The notes beneath the pieces were generated by a model. It was not told the DNA's origin and did not search any database. It saw only the letters and a program-made list of their open reading frames with translations. Shown one piece after another: positions 26,536-35,778 of a stretch of DNA of 64,000 bases. Source of the DNA: Lunatibacter salilacus (GTDB taxonomy: Bacteria > Bacteroidota > Bacteroidia > Cytophagales > Cyclobacteriaceae); NCBI RefSeq assembly GCF_009797935.1, contig NZ_VOLC01000020.1, positions 58,807 through 122,806 on the forward strand, in the 5' to 3' direction. The position numbers and the translations under genes are program-made. How positions within the stretch are numbered: the stretch's first letter is position 1; the number at the start of each line of letters is the position of its first letter.

Positions 26536-27372
26536 ATGAAACCTTACACTATTTTATGTCCCACGGACTTTTCGGAATGCTCTCTTAATGCTATAGAATA
26601 TGCTGCCAAGCTTGGTGAGAAATATGAAGCGCACCTAATCATTTTTCATGTCCCCAATAAAGAAGATTACAACAAGCTCAATCTGCCCAATAAACCTGGG
26701 GAAGAACTCCAGTTTTCTCAAAACAAACTCAACAATTTAGTGAAAACGGTCAGGGAAGAAAGCTTGTCCAAAGGACTCACATCCTGTGAAGGCCTGATCA
26801 ATGAAGGAAAGACAATCGAAGCTATAATGGATTGTGCTGCGGTTAACAAAGTGGACCTCATTGTTATGGGGACCGAAGGTGTGAATGAATTTAAGAAAAA
26901 TTATATCGGAACCACTACAAGTAAAATCGTAAGCCGATCTGCACAGGATGTGTTCGTTATTCCACGCAAGGTGTTTTTTAAAATGCCTCGGAAACTAGTG
27001 TATGCGACAGATTACCTAGAAGAAGACAAACTTGCTATTCAAAAAGTAGTAGATATTGCGAAATTCTTTGACAGTGAAATAGACATTGTTCATGTGGGCG
27101 TGAAATTGGGGGTTACTGACAAGGCACTTCATCAATCAATGATTGAAGAAATTACCCCCTTTATAAATTACGAAAAAATAAATTTCGTTCTAAAAGCTTA
27201 TCAGGATGACCCTGGACTGGGACTTGAGAGTTATTTAGTATCTGCTAAGGGCGATATCCTGTTTACTTTAAGTATGAAAAAAAGCTGGTTCGACCAGCTA
27301 TTTACCCAAAACCTTTCCCGGAAAATGTCATATTTCATCAATAAACCATTGTACGTAATTAAGACCCTTTAA
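26536..27372 (+). CDS. Tandem universal stress protein
   Basis: The ATG at 26536 (MKPYTILCPTDFSECS) gives 278 residues with two UspA folds. The first domain ends with the ATP-binding-like segment VIMGTEGVNEFKKNYIGTT, similar to G-x-x-G-x-9-G-S/T but diverged. The second starts at PRKLVYATDYLEEDKLAIQK and is shorter. Such tandem Usp proteins are common in Bacteroidota and are linked to stress or energy status. The stop overlaps the stop region of the convergent TPR gene by 14 bp. Confidence 0.88.
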   Translation: MKPYTILCPTDFSECSLNAIEYAAKLGEKYEAHLIIFHVPNKEDYNKLNLPNKPGEELQFSQNKLNNLVKTVREESLSKGLTSCEGLINEGKTIEAIMDCAAVNKVDLIVMGTEGVNEFKKNYIGTTTSKIVSRSAQDVFVIPRKVFFKMPRKLVYATDYLEEDKLAIQKVVDIAKFFDSEIDIVHVGVKLGVTDKALHQSMIEEITPFINYEKINFVLKAYQDDPGLGLESYLVSAKGDILFTLSMKKSWFDQLFTQNLSRKMSYFINKPLYVIKTL

Positions 27373-28081
27373 ACGTTTTTTTTATAAAAAGGTAAAAATC
27401 CTTGCGTACTTTCTCATCGGTAACTAAGCCGTTCACAATGCTGAAAAAGGAAGAAAATGTGATGCGTTTCTGATGGCTCTGGTTTACATCTCCCATAGAC
27501 GGGTCCATTGTCTGATTATCAATTTCCGATTCCGGCAAATCTTTATTTTCCAGCGGATTATACCCGATAAGATCATCTGATTGTTGAAAACTTTTCTTCG
27601 ACCGACTAATGTAGCCCATCTTTTCTTCGACCAATCCTTTGTTATTGAAGGAAATTGCATCCTCGGGATCCAGCTCGATAGCTTTTTCGTAATCTTCAAT
27701 AGCACCCTCCAAATCTCCAATTCTGTCTTTCAAATAGGCCCTACTGGAATACCTGTATGGATTGGAAGGGTCCAAATTCAATGCCCTGTCAAGTTCGGAA
27801 AGTGCTTCTTCATTTCTGTGCAAAAGGTGCAAAACTACCGCCCTGTCACTAATGTGTGTGGTATTATAGGGTGACTGCTTAATAAGACTATCAAAATCCT
27901 CCAAGGATTTTTCAAACCTTCCCAATCGGGAAAGTACCCGCGCCCTATAGGCTATATACTCCATTTCGTTCGGTTTTTCACGGACCAATTCATGGAAAAG
28001 CTCAAGCGATTCGCTGAATTCCCCAAGCTTAAACAAGGATTTTGCTTTTTCAAATTGTACCACACGTTCGTCTGTTTGCAT
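27359..28081 (-). CDS. TPR repeat protein
   Basis: The ATG at 28081 (MQTDERVVQFEKAKSLF) gives 240 residues; a longer frame is open to 28147. At least four TPR units are seen between about residues 10 and 150, for example EKAKSLFKLGEFSESLELFH, LSRLGRFEKSLEDFDSLI, RNEEALSELDRALNLDPSNP and EGAIEDYEKAIELDPEDA. The C-terminal part (DNQTMDPSMGDVN and following) is not repeat-like. It is cytoplasmic, with no signal peptide; a scaffold role is likely and no partner is identifiable. The gene diverges from holA, with 145 bp between starts. Confidence 0.85.
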   Translation of the reverse strand: MQTDERVVQFEKAKSLFKLGEFSESLELFHELVREKPNEMEYIAYRARVLSRLGRFEKSLEDFDSLIKQSPYNTTHISDRAVVLHLLHRNEEALSELDRALNLDPSNPYRYSSRAYLKDRIGDLEGAIEDYEKAIELDPEDAISFNNKGLVEEKMGYISRSKKSFQQSDDLIGYNPLENKDLPESEIDNQTMDPSMGDVNQSHQKRITFSSFFSIVNGLVTDEKVRKDFYLFIKKTFKGS

Positions 28082-28198
28082 GCATGTACTACAATATTTT
28101 TCGCCTATTTGTTTCCTTATTTGTAAAAAACCCAGCTTTAACTTCACTAATATTCCTCAAATCATCAAATCTCTCGTTAGGCAATCGCCATTTTTCTT

Positions 28199-28206
28199 TA
28201 CCTTTG
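28199..28206 (+). promoter_or_regulatory. TAnnTTTG -7 element upstream of holA
   Basis: tacctttg matches the Bacteroidota -7 consensus and lies 20 bp before the ATG of holA. A clear -33 TTG is not seen. Confidence 0.45.
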
Positions 28207-28226
28207 CATGCAGATAACGCTTTTCC

Positions 28227-29249
28227 ATGCCCAGTACTCCTGAAACTATTTTAAAAGAGTTAAGATCAGGCAAATTTTCACCTGTCTATTTTATTCAAGG
28301 TGAGGAGCCTTATTTTATCGATCAAATCACCGATTACATAGAGAATCACGCATTATCGGCAGCCGATAGGGGATTTAACCAAATGGTGATGTATGGCAAA
28401 GATGCCCCTATGACGTCAATAATGGCAAATGCCAAACGTTTTCCAATGATGGCGGATAGACAGGTCGTCATAGTAAAGGAAGCCCAAAACATACCGGATT
28501 TGGGTAAAGAAGCAGGGTATGACCAATTAATAAGTTATGTAAAGAATCCGCTTCCAAGTACAATCTTGGTTTTCGCCCATAAGTATAAGACCCTAGACGG
28601 CAGAAAAGCTCTATACAAGGAATTGGATAAGCATGCCCTACTGATCAAATCCGATAAAGTGCCCGAATACAAACTTTCTCCCTACATAGAAGGGTATCTC
28701 AAGGAGAAAGGGTTTACTATCGACACCAAAGCCTGCCAAGTACTCGCCGAATCAATCGGGAATAACTTGGAAGTGCTGACGAACGAGGTGGATAAAATGT
28801 TGATTAATTTTTCGGAACCCATAAAGATTAATACTGACCATATTCAGAAGTTTATCGGAATCAGTAAGGAATACAACACATTTGAGCTGACAAAGGCGTT
28901 GAGCTATAAAGATGTGCTTAAGGCGAACACAATCATCAGGTATTTTAGTCAAAATCCGAAGTCCAACCCGTTGATTCCTATAATTAGTCTATTGTTTACC
29001 CATTTTAACCGGTTGTTGTTAGTGTATGGAAACAAGCAAGCTTCAGAAAGAGAACTCGCTGGTATTCTAAAAGTTAACCCGTACTTTATTAAGGAATATA
29101 ATATTGCGACAAAAAATTACCCCTTAGGCAAGATTATTGATATCATCGGATACTTGAGGGAAGCAGATCTACGTTCGAAAGGTGTCGATAACAACAGCAT
29201 GGACGAATCTCAAATTTTAAAAGAACTTGTATTTAAAATCCTGCATTAA
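28227..29249 (+). CDS. holA: DNA polymerase III subunit delta
   Basis: The 340-residue protein is the clamp-loader delta subunit, which opens the beta sliding clamp. The N-terminus (ELRSGKFSPVYFIQGEEPYF followed by IDQITDYIENHAL) is typical of HolA, replacing the Walker A of true AAA+ members. Further family features are FPMMADRQVVIVKEAQNIPD, PSTILVFAHKYKTLDGRK, AESIGNNLEVLTNEVDKML and the C-terminal collar segment EYNIATKNYPLGKIIDIIGY. The length is normal. It heads a string of plus-strand genes that run to trmB. Confidence 0.95.
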   Translation: MPSTPETILKELRSGKFSPVYFIQGEEPYFIDQITDYIENHALSAADRGFNQMVMYGKDAPMTSIMANAKRFPMMADRQVVIVKEAQNIPDLGKEAGYDQLISYVKNPLPSTILVFAHKYKTLDGRKALYKELDKHALLIKSDKVPEYKLSPYIEGYLKEKGFTIDTKACQVLAESIGNNLEVLTNEVDKMLINFSEPIKINTDHIQKFIGISKEYNTFELTKALSYKDVLKANTIIRYFSQNPKSNPLIPIISLLFTHFNRLLLVYGNKQASERELAGILKVNPYFIKEYNIATKNYPLGKIIDIIGYLREADLRSKGVDNNSMDESQILKELVFKILH

Positions 29250-29264
29250 TATTAGTTGCAAAAA

Positions 29265-32249
29265 ATGAAAATATCCTTAATCACGTTCGTATTTCTGGCT
29301 CTCTACTTTGAGGTCAACGCCCAAGCTACCCTTTACCAGCAGGGATCAGAAATAATTTTTCAAGATGCACTGGAATTATATACGAAAGGGCAGTATCCGG
29401 CCTCCAAAATTGAGTTCGCCCGATTAGCAGAAGCCAATCTTTCGGAGAACAGAGAAATTGAAAGAACGTATTATTACGCCTCAGCAGCGTTGAGAACAGA
29501 AAATCCGGATGGGTCAATTCTTCTCGAAAAATTTATTTTGGAGAATCCCTCCGCACCCTTGAGGAATACTGCCGCTATGGAATTGGGTAACCATTTTTTC
29601 ATGGCCCGAAACTATCCCAAAGCCATCGAATCTTTTCGGAAAGTTGATACTGAGACCATATATGGTGACGAAAAAGCTGAGGTGTTGTTCAAAACTGGCT
29701 ATTCATTTTTTCAGTTGAAAAACTATCAGGAATCATTGGGCTATTTCGAACAGGCGAAGCGTTTTAGGTCCGAATACCTTCCTGATGCCTACTATTATGC
29801 AGCCTATGTATATATGGTTCAAAATGATGATGCAAAAGCCATCCAGGATTTTAAAGAAGCAGAAAAAGCGAGAACCTATGCCGGCAAAGTGCCCTATATG
29901 CTAGCTTCAATTTTTTACCGCCAAAAGGATTTTGATGCACTCATTGCCTATGCTCCGTCCATACTCCAACGACAGGGTTTGGAGAAAAAGGAAGACATTC
30001 AGCTTCTGTTAGGAGAGGCCTATTATGAAAGAGGTAACTACGATCAGGCGGCCCAGAATTACATGGCTTTTGTGCAGGCCAAGAAAGGTGCCTTGACCCG
30101 GGAGCAACAGTACAAGGCGGGAGTGAGTCATTATCAAACCGGAAAATTCGGTGAAGCAAGTAATTTTTTCAAAGAAGTCGCCCTGCAAAATGATAAACTG
30201 GGGCAGGTATCCAGTTATTTCCTTGGACATGCTTATGTTAAGCTTAACAATCCCCAATTCGCATCCAACAGTTTCAGTAATGCTTACAAAAGCGATCACG
30301 ATCCGCAGATCAAAGAGGAGGCACTATTTAACTATGCGAAAGTGAATTTGGAGAGGGGGAGTTTTCAGGACGCAGTAGCTGCTTTGGATACCTATTTGGA
30401 TACCTATGCCAACGGACCCCATGCCAAGGAGGCCGAGAACCTACTAAGCGATGCGCTTATTAATACCAATAATTATCTCCGAGCCATTGAGCATATGGAT
30501 AAAATGGCGAATAAATCCGACCGGATAAAAGGTGCTTACCAAAAAGTAACTTTTTACCAGGCAATGGTTTATTACCGGGATAATAAATATCCGGTGGCGT
30601 TACAAATGCTCAATAAATCACAAACATCTCCCATTGACAAAAATCTGCTGGTACAATCCCAATTCTGGAAAGGGGAAATTCATGCTGCAAATAGTAACCT
30701 ACCGGAGGCCATAAAAGCGTATGAAGCGGTCGTTGCTCTAAAACCATCGGCTCAAGACCCCCATTTGATCAAGACCCATTATGGATTGGGATATGCCTAT
30801 TTTAATTCCGAAAATTATCCCAAGGCAGAAATTCAGTTTAAGGCTTATACGGACAAATTGAGAGGAAGCCGGGAAAAGGAGAATTACGATGATGCCCTTT
30901 TGCGTTTGGGTGATACGTATTATGTACAAAAGAAATTTGGTGATGCCTTAGAAACCTTCAATCGCGCGATCCGGGAAAACAATGCATCAACGGACTATGC
31001 CCATTTCCGAGCAGGAGTAATTCAAAACTTTGAGGACAGAAATCCTCAGGCTATTGATCAATTAGACAGGATTATTAGTGGGTTTCCAAACAGTAGGTAT
31101 TTAGAAGATGCGCTTTTTCAAAAGGCACAAATCAACATGGAAATGACCCGCTATTCAGAAGCTCGGGATGGGTTTTCAGCATTGATTTCCAGTCGGCCAA
31201 ACAGCCCTTTTATTCCGTTTGCCCTGGAGGGAAGGGCAGTTGCCAACTATTCACTTCAGCAATACGAAGGTGCTATTGCGGATTATAAAAGCATTTTGGA
31301 CAACCACCCAAATTCCCCGAATGTAGATGCAGCCTTGGTGGGACTTCAGGAAAGCCTCACATTACAGGGCAGGGCTGGGGAATTTTCCACTTACCTATCT
31401 ACCTATAAAAAAACCAATCCGGGAAGCAATAGCCTTCAAGTGTTGGAATTTGAAAATGCTAAAAACCTCTTTTTCAGCCAATCCTACCAAGCTTCTATCG
31501 GTGCCTTTGAAAACTATTTGAGAAGTTACCCGAATGTTACACAAGCTCCGGAAGCACGCTTTTTCATCGGTGACGCACATTTTCGTCTAAACGATAAGGA
31601 CAAAGCTTTGGAATACTTTTACCAATTGGAAAATGTAAGTGATGCGGCCATAAGGAACAGGGCTATACAACGGATAGGAACATTGGAGTTTGAAAGAGGA
31701 AATTATCAAAAATCCATTCCTTACTTTAGGTCAAGTGGGAAAAATGCCCGAACGAAAATAGAAGAATATGACGCGTATAACGGGCTTATGGAGTCTTTTT
31801 ATGCGACTAACAGCTACGATTCAGCTATTTATTATTCAGATAAAGTGATGCAACTTGGGGAGGTGACACCGGATGCCCTGCCCAAGTCATTGCTTGTAAA
31901 GGGCAAATCGCTCCAAGCTGCCGGGAGGACGGATCAGGCCAAAGGAACTTTCGAGACGCTATATAAGGACTTTAAAACCGTTCACGGAGCCGAAGGACTA
32001 TATCTGTTGGCATTAATCTTACACGAAGGCGGTCAGTTTAAGGAATCCAATGACCTCATTTTTGACCATTCTCAGGATTTTGGTCCGTATGATTTCTGGT
32101 ATGGTAAGCAGTTTATACTTTTGGCCAAAAATTATATGAAACTTAATGAGGCATTTCAGGCGAAAGCCACATTGGAATCAGTGGTGGAAAATTCCTCCAA
32201 TGATTTGGTAAAAGAGGAAGCGAACCAGTTATTACGTTCTATCAATTGA
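29265..32249 (+). CDS. Large periplasmic TPR-repeat protein
   Basis: The ATG at 29265 (MKISLITFVFLALYF) gives 994 residues with a signal peptide ending in EVNAQ. Almost the whole mature protein is TPR or Sel1-like helical repeat. Clear units include AIESFRKVDTETIYGDEKAE, NYQESLGYFEQAKRF, FGEASNFFKEVALQNDK, KFGDALETFNRAIREN and SYQASIGAFENYLRSYPN. It is 15 bp after holA and 3 bp before the beta-barrel gene, so it is translated next to an outer-membrane partner. It may be a periplasmic scaffold or assembly factor like those of the BamD/YbgF type, but the exact role is unknown. Confidence 0.85.
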   Translation: MKISLITFVFLALYFEVNAQATLYQQGSEIIFQDALELYTKGQYPASKIEFARLAEANLSENREIERTYYYASAALRTENPDGSILLEKFILENPSAPLRNTAAMELGNHFFMARNYPKAIESFRKVDTETIYGDEKAEVLFKTGYSFFQLKNYQESLGYFEQAKRFRSEYLPDAYYYAAYVYMVQNDDAKAIQDFKEAEKARTYAGKVPYMLASIFYRQKDFDALIAYAPSILQRQGLEKKEDIQLLLGEAYYERGNYDQAAQNYMAFVQAKKGALTREQQYKAGVSHYQTGKFGEASNFFKEVALQNDKLGQVSSYFLGHAYVKLNNPQFASNSFSNAYKSDHDPQIKEEALFNYAKVNLERGSFQDAVAALDTYLDTYANGPHAKEAENLLSDALINTNNYLRAIEHMDKMANKSDRIKGAYQKVTFYQAMVYYRDNKYPVALQMLNKSQTSPIDKNLLVQSQFWKGEIHAANSNLPEAIKAYEAVVALKPSAQDPHLIKTHYGLGYAYFNSENYPKAEIQFKAYTDKLRGSREKENYDDALLRLGDTYYVQKKFGDALETFNRAIRENNASTDYAHFRAGVIQNFEDRNPQAIDQLDRIISGFPNSRYLEDALFQKAQINMEMTRYSEARDGFSALISSRPNSPFIPFALEGRAVANYSLQQYEGAIADYKSILDNHPNSPNVDAALVGLQESLTLQGRAGEFSTYLSTYKKTNPGSNSLQVLEFENAKNLFFSQSYQASIGAFENYLRSYPNVTQAPEARFFIGDAHFRLNDKDKALEYFYQLENVSDAAIRNRAIQRIGTLEFERGNYQKSIPYFRSSGKNARTKIEEYDAYNGLMESFYATNSYDSAIYYSDKVMQLGEVTPDALPKSLLVKGKSLQAAGRTDQAKGTFETLYKDFKTVHGAEGLYLLALILHEGGQFKESNDLIFDHSQDFGPYDFWYGKQFILLAKNYMKLNEAFQAKATLESVVENSSNDLVKEEANQLLRSIN

Positions 32250-32252
32250 CCT

Positions 32253-33923
32253 ATGAAGGCAGCATTAATTATTTGTTTTTATTTGATATCATCGGCGATT
32301 TTTCTCATTCCATCACACGCCCAGGAGACTAGGGATAGGGGGGAGATTCGGGATACGGAGTTTATCATCCGAAAGGATAGGGTACTTTCATTACCCCAAC
32401 AGCCCCGTATTTATGAGAGACCGCCATCCTTGCCTGCTGTTAGTAGCCAAGGCAATTACGTCTACGAGGTAAAGAATTTCCAGCTTGATTTACGGCCGAT
32501 AGAGTTAAACATACAACCGTTTGCCAAATCTTTTCCCAGGTCGGTTTCTGATCAATATCACAGTTTTGTCCGTGCCGGATTTGGTAATTATATGTCCCCA
32601 TTAGCGGAAATTTTCGTCAACAGTCTTGAAAGTGACGAGCTATCTTATGGGCTTAAGTTAAAACATCAGGGGTTCTATGAAGGGCCAGTGGATGGATCTA
32701 ATTCAGCAGAGGATCATACGTCAATTAAGATTAACGGCAGCTTATTTAGAGAGGATTTGGAGATATTCGGCGATGTAGGGTATGATAGGGACCGTTACAA
32801 CTTCTATGGATATACTACCAATCCTGTGTTGGAAGCAACTCCATTTGATTTGGATCAGGTATTTAATACCGTAAAGGTCCAGTTAGGCGTGCGGAAAATT
32901 GAACAACTCGACCTGTTTACGTATGAAGGATCCCTAAATTTCCGGATTTTTAACGACAATTATCTGGCAAGGGAGCATGAAGCAAGTATTCTGGCAGCAG
33001 TTGGGTTTAGGGCTAATGAGAATCTGGCAGGTGGTATTGCCACACAGCTTTTCTTCACATCCCCGTCCGATGCGTTCTATTCGGATATAAATCGGAATTA
33101 TTTCAAGCTTCAGCCTTATGTTACATATTCCAAAGACAAATTTCGGGTTAAGGTAGGGGCCAGTGTCGTTCAGGAAAATGATATAGTCCCCAACAAGACC
33201 AGTGATTTCAATATATTTCCGTTAGCAAAAATAAGCTATCAAATCGATCCTACTATTGGAGCTTATGCCTCTTTAGAAGGAGATGTAATCCGCAACACCT
33301 ATTATGGGTTTGTTATGGAAAATCCATTTCTCGGACCAAGTGCCCAACTTCGGAATACCATTCAGAATTATGAAATTGATGCCGGCATTACCGGAACAAT
33401 CAATGGAGAGATTAATTACAAGGCGGGAGTGAAATATGGCAACTTTACCAATATGCATTTCTATGGAAATAACGTAAATGACAGCACGCGTTTTCAGTTG
33501 ATATATGATGATATGAGCCGGGTGTTGAATTACCATATCAGTACGGACTGGAACTACGAAGGATGGTACCAACTGGAGGCTAGTGCAAACTATTATCAAT
33601 ATACCCTTTCGGATTTTTCAAGCCCATGGCATAGACCGGAATGGGAGATCAAACTCCACAATATGTTTCGACCTGACGATAAATGGCTCATACACGTCAA
33701 CGCCAATGTCATGGGAGGAATCCCTGTTATAAATTTGGCATCGGATACCACTGATACGTTGCCGGCACTTGTGGACTTACACGCTAAAATAGATTATAGC
33801 ATTACTACCAGACTTTCAGTTTTTGCCATTGGTAACAACCTCCTTAATCAGTCTTACCAAAGGTTCTGGAATTATCCGGTTCGGGGTATTCAGGGAATTG
33901 GCGGTGTTAGTTTTAAATTTTAG
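32253..33923 (+). CDS. TonB-dependent-receptor-like outer membrane beta-barrel
   Basis: The 556-residue product has a signal peptide ending in IPSHAQ. There is no plug or carboxypeptidase-like domain. After a short linker the chain consists of amphipathic strands (SFVRAGFGNYMSPLAEIFVN, YGLKLKHQGFYEGPVD, VKVQLGVRKIEQLDLFTYE). It ends with LSVFAIGNNLLNQSYQRFWN, YPVRGIQGIGGVSFKF, typical of TonB-receptor barrels, including the final Phe. It is coupled to the TPR gene (3 bp gap). A dedicated exporter or outer-membrane anchor for the TPR protein is an inference. Confidence 0.8.
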   Translation: MKAALIICFYLISSAIFLIPSHAQETRDRGEIRDTEFIIRKDRVLSLPQQPRIYERPPSLPAVSSQGNYVYEVKNFQLDLRPIELNIQPFAKSFPRSVSDQYHSFVRAGFGNYMSPLAEIFVNSLESDELSYGLKLKHQGFYEGPVDGSNSAEDHTSIKINGSLFREDLEIFGDVGYDRDRYNFYGYTTNPVLEATPFDLDQVFNTVKVQLGVRKIEQLDLFTYEGSLNFRIFNDNYLAREHEASILAAVGFRANENLAGGIATQLFFTSPSDAFYSDINRNYFKLQPYVTYSKDKFRVKVGASVVQENDIVPNKTSDFNIFPLAKISYQIDPTIGAYASLEGDVIRNTYYGFVMENPFLGPSAQLRNTIQNYEIDAGITGTINGEINYKAGVKYGNFTNMHFYGNNVNDSTRFQLIYDDMSRVLNYHISTDWNYEGWYQLEASANYYQYTLSDFSSPWHRPEWEIKLHNMFRPDDKWLIHVNANVMGGIPVINLASDTTDTLPALVDLHAKIDYSITTRLSVFAIGNNLLNQSYQRFWNYPVRGIQGIGGVSFKF

Positions 33924-33969
33924 GATTCAATGATAATAAGGATTAATAGGTTTTAAATCCTTCCCCTTA

Positions 33970-33999
33970 TTGGGATGTGAAGGTTTTCCTGTAATTTAG
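33970..33999 (+). promoter_or_regulatory. Promoter of the SPOR-exbB-exbD-tonB-folC-trmB group
   Basis: TTG (33970-33972), 19 bp, then TAATTTAG (33992-33999), which is one base off the TAnnTTTG consensus. The start codon of the SPOR gene is 28 bp downstream. This is the first sizeable gap after the barrel gene. Confidence 0.55.
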
Positions 34000-34027
34000 T
34001 GTATTCATTCAGTTAAATATTTTTATT

Positions 34028-34684
34028 ATGTCCGAAAAAGATTCGTCAAACAAAAATGATCCATCCAATGGGGATGAGGACTTTGGTTTGCCCAAAGTTA
34101 AATTTACACCAATAGGACCCGAGAAGAAAGTACCTGAGGAAAAGACTGTCAATCCAGAAATCAAGGCAGGGAATACTTCCAAATTAAAAAGCAAGGATGC
34201 CGAACGTGAGGAAAAGAAAGGGAACGGTTTTTTAATCATACTTTTGTTGTTGATTGTAGCCCTTGGATTGGGAAGTTTATATTACTTTGGATTCTTTGAA
34301 TCAAATCAAGTTCCGACGCAGACAGATGTTCCTACTCCCACAGAAACTGAGTCCTCCGTGCCTCAGGTAGCGGAAACGGATGATACTGCCAATGGAATAC
34401 CTGAGCCTGAAGTGACGGAGAATGTACTAACAGAGATTACAAGTAGAGCTGCGTCTCCTCGTTACTTCGTGGTAGTGGGCAGTTTTATCGACGATGACCT
34501 AGCAAAAGATTACAGTACTAAATTGAATAAGTTAGGTAACCCAACGTTTTTAATTCATCCTTATGGTGAGAAAGCCTTTTATAGATTGGCGGTAGCCCAA
34601 TATGACAACGTGACGCGGGCCTTGGAAGTGATGGAAGATCAGCAAGGCAATTTTGAAGAAAATTTATGGGTTTTGAAATATTAA
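34028..34684 (+). CDS. SPOR-domain membrane protein
   Basis: The 218-residue protein has a hydrophilic cytoplasmic head (about 70 residues, many Lys/Glu/Pro), one transmembrane helix (FLIILLLLIVALGLGSLYYF), a Pro/Thr/Glu-rich periplasmic linker and a C-terminal SPOR domain: PRYFVVVGSFIDDDLAKDYS, GNPTFLIHPYGEKAFYRLAV. SPOR domains bind denuded peptidoglycan glycan strands at the division site, so the protein probably sits at the septum or cell wall. It is followed after 1 bp by the ExbB/TolQ gene, suggesting a link between wall binding and the proton channel. Confidence 0.9.
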   Translation: MSEKDSSNKNDPSNGDEDFGLPKVKFTPIGPEKKVPEEKTVNPEIKAGNTSKLKSKDAEREEKKGNGFLIILLLLIVALGLGSLYYFGFFESNQVPTQTDVPTPTETESSVPQVAETDDTANGIPEPEVTENVLTEITSRAASPRYFVVVGSFIDDDLAKDYSTKLNKLGNPTFLIHPYGEKAFYRLAVAQYDNVTRALEVMEDQQGNFEENLWVLKY

Positions 34685-34685
34685 T

Positions 34686-35381
34686 ATGACGCTATTACAA
34701 ACTTTATCAACGGACAACCAACTGGCTGTCGACACATTGAACACCATTCAGGAAACAGGATCTCAGATCGGGTTGTTGGATTTATTAGTAAAAGGAGGAT
34801 ACATGATGATTCCTCTCTATCTCTTGTTTGTTTTGGCTATTTTTATTTTTGTGGAAAGGTTGATGATTCTCAAGAAAGCATCTAAAACCCCCAAAGGACT
34901 GATGGATCAGGTAAAAATGATGGTGCAGGGAGGAAACATTCAGCAGGCTAAGATGATTTGCCAAGGAGAAGAAACCCCCGTGGCCCATATGCTCACCAAG
35001 GGTTTGGAAAGGATAGGAAGCCCGCTTAAAAACATCGAGGTAGCCATCGAAAATGTGGGAAAAATTGAAATTTATAAGCTGGAAAAGAATCTTGGTTTAT
35101 TGGCTACCGTTTCGGGTGCAGCCCCTATGATTGGATTTTTGGGAACCGTAACCGGAATGATCCAGGCATTTATCAGTGTGGCCCAAGAAGAAGGCATGGT
35201 TTCTCCGAAACTATTGTCTACAGGGATTTACGAAGCTATGATAACTACTGCGACGGGCTTGGTAGTAGGTATTTTGGCTTATTTGGGCTATAATTATCTG
35301 GTATCCAAAGTGTCCAAACTTGTCCATAACATGGAATACACCAGCATTGAATTTATAGATCTGCTACAGGAAAAAAAGTAA
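34686..35381 (+). CDS. MotA/TolQ/ExbB family proton channel
   Basis: The 231-residue protein has three transmembrane segments: one near the N-terminus (MIPLYLLFVLAIFIFVERLM) and two in the C-terminal half (GLLATVSGAAPMIGFLGTVT and ITTATGLVVGILAYLGYNYL). The G-A-A-P-M-I-G-F-L-G-T-V block is the family signature. It forms the inner-membrane ion channel with the ExbD homolog encoded one base later, and together they energise the TonB-like protein of the next gene. It belongs to a compact plus-strand group. Confidence 0.93.
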   Translation: MTLLQTLSTDNQLAVDTLNTIQETGSQIGLLDLLVKGGYMMIPLYLLFVLAIFIFVERLMILKKASKTPKGLMDQVKMMVQGGNIQQAKMICQGEETPVAHMLTKGLERIGSPLKNIEVAIENVGKIEIYKLEKNLGLLATVSGAAPMIGFLGTVTGMIQAFISVAQEEGMVSPKLLSTGIYEAMITTATGLVVGILAYLGYNYLVSKVSKLVHNMEYTSIEFIDLLQEKK

Positions 35382-35382
35382 T

Positions 35383-35775
35383 ATGGCACTTCAGTCAAAA
35401 AACAAAATTGAAACAACCTTCAGCATGTCTTCCATGACGGATATTATTTTCCTTCTGCTGATATTTTTCATGCTGACATCATCCTTTATTACCCCATCGG
35501 GCTTACCCGTCAATCTGCCATCAAGTGAGACGTCAGACATCATCATGCAGGAAGTATCTGTCAGTGTGACAAAGGACCTGAAGTTTTCGGTAAATGACAA
35601 AAGGGTAAACCGGGATGAAATTAAAAGGGAATTGGAAACGTTGTTAAAGGAGAAAAAGGGTCATGTGGTCCTTCATATTGACAAAGAAGTGCCGGTGGAG
35701 TATTTGGTTGAAATCGGTGGCATAGCTGCCACGTTGGAGGCAAATGTATCCATTGCAACAAAACCTTTTAGATAA
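35383..35775 (+). CDS. ExbD/TolR family protein
   Basis: The 130-residue protein has one N-terminal transmembrane helix preceded by the conserved Asp in FSMSSMTDIIFLLLIFFMLT. A periplasmic domain follows, ending in VEIGGIAATLEANVSIATKP. The conserved Asp lies in the membrane and takes part in proton flow through the ExbB pentamer. The gene starts one base after the ExbB stop and ends 3 bp before the TonB-like gene. Confidence 0.93.
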   Translation: MALQSKNKIETTFSMSSMTDIIFLLLIFFMLTSSFITPSGLPVNLPSSETSDIIMQEVSVSVTKDLKFSVNDKRVNRDEIKRELETLLKEKKGHVVLHIDKEVPVEYLVEIGGIAATLEANVSIATKPFR

Positions 35776-35778
35776 TTC